NCBI RefSeq assembly: GCF_014323705.1
Contig: NZ_JABVEC010000027.1
Coordinates: forward strand, 1-64,000
Reading direction: 5' to 3'
From: Actinomadura alba
GTDB taxonomy: Bacteria; Actinomycetota; Actinomycetes; Streptosporangiales; Streptosporangiaceae
DNA: 64,000 nt
The position numbers were made by a program, and so were the translations under genes. Every line of letters starts with the position of its first letter. Position 1 is the first letter of the stretch. This document shows positions 59,173 to 64,000 of the stretch, piece by piece. Below the pieces are notes generated by a model. It saw only the letters and a program-made list of their open reading frames with translations. It was not told the origin of the DNA and did no database searches.

Positions 59173-59517
59173 TAGTTCAGATGCTCGTTCGGCAGTGTGA
59201 TCACCATCAGGGTCGAAGGTCCCCGGCAAACGGGACCAACAGCCCAAAACCGCATCACCGCAAGTTCGAGGTCCGCCAGGTGCTCGGGCCCGAGGACTTC
59301 GGCCTCGGCGCCTGCCCTAGCCGAATCGGGCAGATCGAGACGGTTTCGGCGGATTCACCTACTGATTCGGACCTCGGGATGGTCACGCTCCGTTGATGCA
59401 ACGTGACCTATGCCTGATCCGGCAGGCGAGTATTTTCACAGAGCGTCAAATTGTGATGACCATACGTGCGAAATCTGGGAAAGCCTGAAGACAAGGTCAT
59501 AGACGCACGGTGATGGG
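59173..59517. other. Intergenic region before the RsbW-like gene
   Basis: About 345 bp without a supported gene. It should contain the riboswitch promoter (- strand) and the promoter of the 59518 gene. The part 59400-59510 is AT-richer, with TATTTTCACAGAGCG near 59431; no convincing sigma hexamers are assigned. Confidence 0.45.
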
Positions 59518-60336
59518 GTGATCGTGGTGACGGCGACTCCGGTGATCAGCGGGGACCCGTGGGACGTCCGCGTCGGCGGTTTCCCCGCGTGGCCGTTACC
59601 GCTCGACGCTACGGGAGCGGGAATCGCGCGATCGCTGGTGCGCACGGTGTTCGGCGTGCTGGGCATGCCGGCGGAGCTCACGTACGACACCACGCTCGTC
59701 ATCTCGGAGCTGGCCACGAACGCCTACGTGCACGCGTACGGCGGTGGGCGGTCCGCGGGGGCGCCGGCGGGATCCCCGGAGATGTGGGTGTACGTGCGCT
59801 GGGGCGCGCGGCCCGAAGTCGTCCTGAAGATCTTCGACTCCGGACCGTGGCGCGGGCCGTTCACGGATGGGCTCTCCCGGCCGCCGCCCACCGCGGAGAG
59901 CGGACGGGGACTGGAGGTGGCACACGCGTTGACGGCCGTACATGGCGGTCAGTGGGGGATGCACCGGACCTGGTCGCGACTCGGTGCCCGCCCCGTGGTG
60001 GGCAAGGCGGTGTTCGTCACCGTGCCGCTGCCGTCCACCTGCCTGGCCGCGATGACGCCGAGCCATGGCTCAGCGCGTGAAGTGGCCGAACGGTTGCAGC
60101 GCATGTTCGAGATCCGGGGGATGGCCCGGGTGCAGCGAACCGACGGCCATGGCATGGCCGTGATCTGTGTACGGGCCGGCGTGCACGTGTGGGTCCGGGA
60201 CGACGGGATCTCCTACCGCGTGCCCGGCAACGGCCGCGCGGGTCTCGGGCTGTGCGACGTCGTCGAAGCGGCCGAGCGGATCGTCGGTCACTGCGCCGAC
60301 CTCGACGCCGTGACGGGGAAGGGCGTTGCCAGCTGA
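59518..60336 (+). CDS. RsbW-like HATPase, possible anti-sigma regulator
   Basis: Protein of 272 aa with a GHKL ATPase module at about 28-165: N-box LVISELATNAYVHAYGGG, G1 region LKIFDSGPWRG and G2 ESGRGLEVAHALTAVHGG. This is the short HATPase type of anti-sigma factors and of the many actinobacterial regulatory ATPases. The C-terminal part (about 180-272) is unusual: it reads like a second small alpha/beta domain and is not a standard partner. GTG 59518 is used; close GTG codons are alternatives. Confidence 0.8.
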   Translation: MIVVTATPVISGDPWDVRVGGFPAWPLPLDATGAGIARSLVRTVFGVLGMPAELTYDTTLVISELATNAYVHAYGGGRSAGAPAGSPEMWVYVRWGARPEVVLKIFDSGPWRGPFTDGLSRPPPTAESGRGLEVAHALTAVHGGQWGMHRTWSRLGARPVVGKAVFVTVPLPSTCLAAMTPSHGSAREVAERLQRMFEIRGMARVQRTDGHGMAVICVRAGVHVWVRDDGISYRVPGNGRAGLGLCDVVEAAERIVGHCADLDAVTGKGVAS

Positions 60337-60437
60337 CCAGGGACGTGGTGGCCCGGCGAAGAGAGCGTCGACCGAGGCGGCGGCGGGTCTCTGCCACCCC
60401 GGTGCAACAAACCGTCCCGGGATTCTTTCGTACAAAA

Positions 60438-61250
60438 CTAGAGGGTGATGAACTCCAGGCCGCGGTCCTTCAACCGGGGGACCACCTTGCGCAGGGAGCT
60501 GAGGGTCTGCGAGCGGTCGCCCCCGCCGTCGTGGCAGAGCAGGATGTCCCCGCCCTTGCCGCGCAACAGCGAGCGCGTGATGCGCTCGGCACCCGGGCGG
60601 GACCAGTCACGGGGATCGATGTCCCAGTCGATCGGCAGCATGCCGTACCTGGCCGCCGTCCTCATCACGGTCGGCGACCAGTTGCCGCCCGGCGCGCGGA
60701 AGAGCGTGGGCGTGGTCCCACCGACGTCCTGAATGCGGCGGTGGGCATCCCTGATCTCCTTCTCGACGCCACGTGCGGACAGCCGCGAGAACGACACCGG
60801 ATGGTGCATGGTGTGGTTGGCGACCTGATGGCCCGCCGCCACGATCTCACGGAGCAACTCGGGGAATCGGCGGACCTCCATCCCGATCACACAGAATGTC
60901 GCCTTGACGTCGTGGCGGTCGAGCAGCGCGAGGACTTTCGGCGTCCACTCCCGGCTGGGGCCGTCATCGATGGTGAGCGCGATCGAGCGCGCGGGAGCGT
61001 CCGGACGGATGTCATGGATCTTGAACGCGGGAGTGCGCCGCGCGGGGATCGGAGTCGGCGTGGGCCTGGGCTTCCTCGTCACCGAGTGCGCCGGCCGGGG
61101 ACTCGGCACCGGAAGTGCGGAGGACTGCCGCGGGTCGGCCGGGGGAGCGTCGCCGCGGAGGAGCGCCGAGCTCGTGACGCTCACCCCGAAGGCGCCCAAA
61201 GCCCCTAGCCCCAGGGCCTGCCGACGACTCAAGTCGGTAGGAAGATCCAT
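60438..61250 (-). CDS. Tat-exported polysaccharide deacetylase
   Basis: Carbohydrate esterase 4 enzyme of 270 aa. A twin-arginine-like signal (SRRQALGLGALGAFG) opens the protein. NodB-domain motifs: 1 LTIDDGPS, 2 HTMHHPV, 3 FRAPGGNWSP, 4 WDIDPRDW and 5 LLCHDGGGD, with metal-binding Asp-His-His intact. It would remove acetyl groups from peptidoglycan or another N-acetyl glycan outside the cell. Confidence 0.93.
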   Translation of the reverse strand: MDLPTDLSRRQALGLGALGAFGVSVTSSALLRGDAPPADPRQSSALPVPSPRPAHSVTRKPRPTPTPIPARRTPAFKIHDIRPDAPARSIALTIDDGPSREWTPKVLALLDRHDVKATFCVIGMEVRRFPELLREIVAAGHQVANHTMHHPVSFSRLSARGVEKEIRDAHRRIQDVGGTTPTLFRAPGGNWSPTVMRTAARYGMLPIDWDIDPRDWSRPGAERITRSLLRGKGGDILLCHDGGGDRSQTLSSLRKVVPRLKDRGLEFITL

Positions 61251-61340
61251 GTGCTCACCCTATGAGCCAGGGCCCTCCGTCGCCGGGCGGGAGGCGAACT
61301 GAGGGCCTACGGATTGCCAAGTGACAGTTCTTCTTGTCGA

Positions 61341-62132
61341 ATGCACCATGTGGGGGTGACGATCTCGCGAGACGACCTCGGACGGCTCGTCACGCTGCCC
61401 GGTGAGGTCCGCCGGGTGGTGTCGCTGGTGCCGTCGCTCACCGAGTCGGTGGCCGTCACCGCCCCGGGCGTGCTCGTGGGCGCGACCGACTGGTGCGTGC
61501 ATCCGGCCGATCTCGACGTCGTACGGGTGGGCGGCACGAAGAACCCCGACGTCGAACGGATCCGGCTCCTGCGGCCCGACGTGGTGCTGGCCAACGAGGA
61601 GGAGAACCGCGCCGCGGACCTCGACGCGCTGCGCGCCGCCGGGATCGCGGTGTGGGTGACGGTGATCCGCGACCTGGGCGAGGCGCTCGTCTCGCTGCGG
61701 CGCATGCTCACCGAGGTCTGCGGGCGGCCTCATCCGCCGTGGCTGGCCGAGGCCGAGCGGGCCTGGAACCGGCCGGCGACGCGAGCCCGGTGCACCGCCG
61801 TGGTGCCGATCTGGCGGCGGCCGTGGATGGTGCTCGGCCGCGACACCTTCGCCGGAGACGTGCTCGCTCGCCTGGGCGTCGACAACCTGTTCGCCGGCCA
61901 TTCCGAGCGCTACCCGAAGGTGGCGCTGAGCGACCTGCGCGCCGCCCGCCCGGACCTCGTCGTGCTGCCCGACGAGCCCTACCGCTTCACCGGTGAGGAC
62001 GGCCCCGAGTGCTTTCCCGGCCTTGACGTCGCCCTGGTCAGCGGGCGCCATCTGACCTGGTACGGCCCGTCGCTCGCCGAGGCGCCGGCCATCCTGGCGC
62101 GGGCGCTGCGCGAGCCCGTACGGCAGTCGTGA
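61341..62132 (+). CDS. BtuF-like helical-backbone metal receptor
   Basis: Protein of 263 aa with the vitamin B12/siderophore-binding protein fold: RVVSLVPSLTESVAV at the start, GATDWCVHPADLDVVRVGG, LRPDVVLANEEENRAADLDAL, and AGDVLARLGVDNLFAG. Unlike periplasmic receptors it has no signal peptide, and no ABC permease or ATPase gene is adjacent. Start uncertain: ATG 61341, GTG 61350 and GTG 61356 are in frame without good ribosome sites. It may bind a corrinoid or similar in the cytosol, or the export signal is missed. Confidence 0.8.
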   Translation: MHHVGVTISRDDLGRLVTLPGEVRRVVSLVPSLTESVAVTAPGVLVGATDWCVHPADLDVVRVGGTKNPDVERIRLLRPDVVLANEEENRAADLDALRAAGIAVWVTVIRDLGEALVSLRRMLTEVCGRPHPPWLAEAERAWNRPATRARCTAVVPIWRRPWMVLGRDTFAGDVLARLGVDNLFAGHSERYPKVALSDLRAARPDLVVLPDEPYRFTGEDGPECFPGLDVALVSGRHLTWYGPSLAEAPAILARALREPVRQS

Positions 62133-62181
62133 GCCGACCTGATCCGCCACCGGTCGAGGCGACCGGTCGAGACCTCCGGGT

Positions 62182-62928
62182 TCAGTCGCGCCGCCGGCGG
62201 CGGTCCAGGAAGGCCGTCATCCGGTCATGCTTGTCCTGGTCGGTGAAGAGCACCGCCTGGGCGAGCATCTCCACGGCGGGATGTGCGGCGTCCGGGGCGT
62301 CGATGGCGAGCTTGGTCAGGCGCAGCGCGAGCGGCGCCTGGGCGGCGAGCCGGTCGCACAGTTCGTGCGCGGCGCTCATCAGGTCGGCCGGTTCCGGCAC
62401 GGCGTGGACGAGCCCAGCCGAGTGCGCCTCGGCGGCGGTGAGCCTGCGGCCCGCCATGAGAATGTCCTTGGCGAGCGACTCGCCCACCAGCCGCGGCAGC
62501 CGGTAGGCCGCGCCGGCGCCGGCGACGATGCCCAGGCCGACCTCGGGCTGGCCGAAGACGGCGCGCGGCGTGGCCAGCCGGAAGTCGCAGGCGTAGGCCA
62601 GCTCGGCGCCCCCGCCGAGCGCCCAGCCGTCGATCGCGGCGACGGTCGGCATCGGCACCCGGCGGAGCCGCTCGAACAGCCGGAGGTTGATCCCTTCGAG
62701 CGCCTCCGCGACCCCTCGGTCGCGCAGCTCGGCGATGTCGGCGCCCCCGGCGAAGACGCCCTCCTGACCGGTCACGATCGCGAGCCGGGGGTGCTCCTCC
62801 AGCTCGGCGCACACGTCGTGCAGCGCGTCGATCATGGCCCGGTCGAGCGCGTTGCGCCGCTCCGGCCGGTTCAGCGTGACGACGAGGCGGTCCTCGCGGG
62901 TGCGGTCCAACTCGATCAGATCGCTCAT
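62182..62928 (-). CDS. Enoyl-CoA hydratase/isomerase
   Basis: Crotonase-fold enzyme of 248 aa hydrating trans-2-enoyl-CoA. Oxyanion-hole motifs: ALDRAMIDAL with GVFAGGADIAELRDRG (first) and AIDGWALGGGAELAYACDFR (second); the Glu of the QPEVGLGIVAGAG block supplies catalysis. It starts four bases inside the end of the dehydrogenase gene (ATGA), so the two beta-oxidation steps are coupled. Confidence 0.92.
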   Translation of the reverse strand: MSDLIELDRTREDRLVVTLNRPERRNALDRAMIDALHDVCAELEEHPRLAIVTGQEGVFAGGADIAELRDRGVAEALEGINLRLFERLRRVPMPTVAAIDGWALGGGAELAYACDFRLATPRAVFGQPEVGLGIVAGAGAAYRLPRLVGESLAKDILMAGRRLTAAEAHSAGLVHAVPEPADLMSAAHELCDRLAAQAPLALRLTKLAIDAPDAAHPAVEMLAQAVLFTDQDKHDRMTAFLDRRRRRD

Positions 62929-63833
62929 GCGCCGTCCCTCCGCCCGGCGTCGCCGCCGACGTTCGCCGGTCCCCGGCCCTCGGTGTTCCAGTCATAGAAG
63001 CCGCGGCCGGTCTTCCGGCCCAGGTGCCCCTGCTCGACCAGGCGGACCAGCACGTCCGGCGGAGTGAACCGCGGGCCGAGCGCTTCGGTCAGGTGGCGGG
63101 CTATGTCGAGGCGCACGTCGAGCCCCACCAGGTCGGTGAGGCGCAGCGGCCCCATGGGGTGGCGGTAGCCGAGCTCCATGGCCCGGTCGATGTCGGCGGC
63201 CTCGGCGACGCCCTCCTCGAGCATCCGCATCGCCTCGAGGCCGATCGCGACGCCCAGCCGGCTCGTGGCGAAGCCCGGCGCGTCCCGCACGACGATCGAC
63301 TCCTTGCCGAACGCGCCGACGAGCTCGCGGGCGGCGTCGAGCGTCTCGTCGCCGGTGCGCTCGCCCACCACGATCTCGACCAGGGGCATGGACCACACCG
63401 GGTTGAAGAAGTGCAGGCCGAGGAAGTGCTCTGGCCGTTGGAGCGTGCTGCCGAGCCCGGTCACCGACAGACCGGAGGTGTTGGTGGCGAGGATCCGCGG
63501 CCGCAGCAGCTCCATCGCGGCCAGCACCTCGCGCTTCAGGCCGAGGCGTTCGGGTACCGCCTCGATCGCCGCCCAGGGCTCTGGTGCGGTGTCCGCGATG
63601 TTCGATACGTGGGTGACGCGCGTGGGCAGGTCCTCGGCGACGGCGGGGTCGAGGCGTCCCTTGGCGGCGGCCTTGCGCGCCGCGGCACCGATGTCGCGTA
63701 CCGCCGCGACGGCTCGTGGCCGGTCCGGCTCGACCAGGGTGACCATGTGGCCGGCCAGCGCGAGGACGTAGGCGATCCCGGTGCCCATCGTCCCGCCGCC
63801 GACCACGACCGCGCGGGGCTCGGAATCGGTCAT
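62925..63833 (-). CDS. 3-hydroxyacyl-CoA dehydrogenase
   Basis: NAD-dependent enzyme of 302 aa. Cofactor loop VVVGGGTMGTGIAYVLA (12-17), catalytic His in FLGLHFFNPVWSMPLVEIV and Glu of that block, Asn in TNTSGLSVTGL; C-terminal domain ends LVEQGHLGRKTGRGFYDW. ATG 63833 with AAGGAGAAC just upstream is chosen over the longer frame. With the following hydratase it forms a short fatty-acid oxidation operon. Confidence 0.93.
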   Translation of the reverse strand: MTDSEPRAVVVGGGTMGTGIAYVLALAGHMVTLVEPDRPRAVAAVRDIGAAARKAAAKGRLDPAVAEDLPTRVTHVSNIADTAPEPWAAIEAVPERLGLKREVLAAMELLRPRILATNTSGLSVTGLGSTLQRPEHFLGLHFFNPVWSMPLVEIVVGERTGDETLDAARELVGAFGKESIVVRDAPGFATSRLGVAIGLEAMRMLEEGVAEAADIDRAMELGYRHPMGPLRLTDLVGLDVRLDIARHLTEALGPRFTPPDVLVRLVEQGHLGRKTGRGFYDWNTEGRGPANVGGDAGRRDGA

Positions 63834-63843
63834 CCGTTCTCCT

Positions 63844-64000
63844 TCATCCCAGAGGTTCGCGGATCCCAGTATCCCTGTCGATATCCCGGTCCCGGTCGGT
63901 GGAGCCCGCCCGGCGCGCGCGGCGGGCGCGCGACAGGGCACGCGCTCGCCGCGTTCCGGCCGCGGCGAACGCGATGACGGCGAACGCGACGGCCACCCAC
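63844..64000 (-). CDS. C-terminal end of a membrane protein (partial)
   Basis: Reading from the window edge gives 51 codons and a TGA: a hydrophobic segment (WVAVAFAVIAFAAAG), a basic Arg-rich stretch and an acidic tail ending IREPLG. The stop lies 11 nt before the start of the dehydrogenase gene, so it would be the first visible gene of the same operon. The 5' part is outside the window. Confidence 0.5.
   Translation of the reverse strand, partial: WVAVAFAVIAFAAAGTRRARALSRARRARRAGSTDRDRDIDRDTGIREPLG

Noticed and set aside
59136..59396. 86-codon + strand open frame over the riboswitch promoter side
   Set aside because: No recognisable content, overlaps the aptamer on the other strand and has poor codon bias.

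Overview
The window is very GC-rich, tightly packed actinobacterial chromosome. A large central part keeps a gene order known from Mycobacterium tuberculosis (the Rv3193c-Rv3206c neighbourhood): moeZ, an alkyltransferase-like gene, adnA-adnB, nudC, a mycoredoxin-like gene, uvrD2, whiB7, an ABC1 kinase, a DUF2342 protein, a PDZ/Lon-like protease and a UPF0182 membrane protein. Gene content, an orphan mycosin and codon habits would fit a Streptosporangiales-type actinomycete, but the genus is inference only.

Layout. 0-10.5 kb: an MMPL exporter with a divergent TetR regulator, MoeZ, a CsbD-like protein, a membrane-anchored protein overlapping a mycosin-like subtilase with a His/Asn-rich tail, an ATL DNA-repair protein, a class A beta-lactamase-fold hydrolase, a VOC protein and a lipoprotein. 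10.8-17.5 kb: adnA-adnB, the actinobacterial double-strand-break resection helicase-nuclease. 17.5-30.7 kb: accessory DNA interrupting the conserved order. It holds a methyltransferase, a DUF222 remnant, a 3' half of a tRNA-Gly gene, truncated genes (E2-like, TPR regulator, resolvase), an IS5-like element with CTAG flanks enclosing a DUF3224 gene, then a four-gene NRPS-independent siderophore operon (ATP-grasp, two IucA/IucC synthetases, PLP decarboxylase-like enzyme) behind an IdeR/DmdR iron box, an HD-domain gene and a secreted FG-GAP protein.

30.8-49.5 kb: the conserved block resumes with nudC, mycoredoxin, uvrD2, tesB, whiB7 with a long attenuator leader, ABC1 kinase, YgjP-like metallopeptidase, NUDIX, DUF2342, an SDR, moaE, PDZ/Lon, a PPA1309 protein and UPF0182. 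MoeZ and MoaE both belong to molybdopterin sulfur chemistry. 49.6-50.1 kb: two identical initiator tRNA-fMet genes, each with its own terminator. 50.1-64 kb: metabolic genes: an SDR, an amino-sugar kinase with a ROK regulator and likely operator, a FadR-type regulator with an SDR, DUF72, an FtsH paralogue preceded by a clear TPP riboswitch aptamer, an RsbW-like ATPase, a Tat-exported polysaccharide deacetylase, a BtuF-like protein and a fatty-acid oxidation pair (enoyl-CoA hydratase and 3-hydroxyacyl-CoA dehydrogenase).

The most interesting signals are the TPP riboswitch ahead of an ftsH paralogue, the iron-boxed siderophore operon of unusual composition, the tRNA-Gly scar and decayed island, the IS ends around a cargo gene, a dispersed palindrome at two convergent gene junctions, and the whiB7 leader. 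No rRNA operon, CRISPR array or intact prophage is visible.
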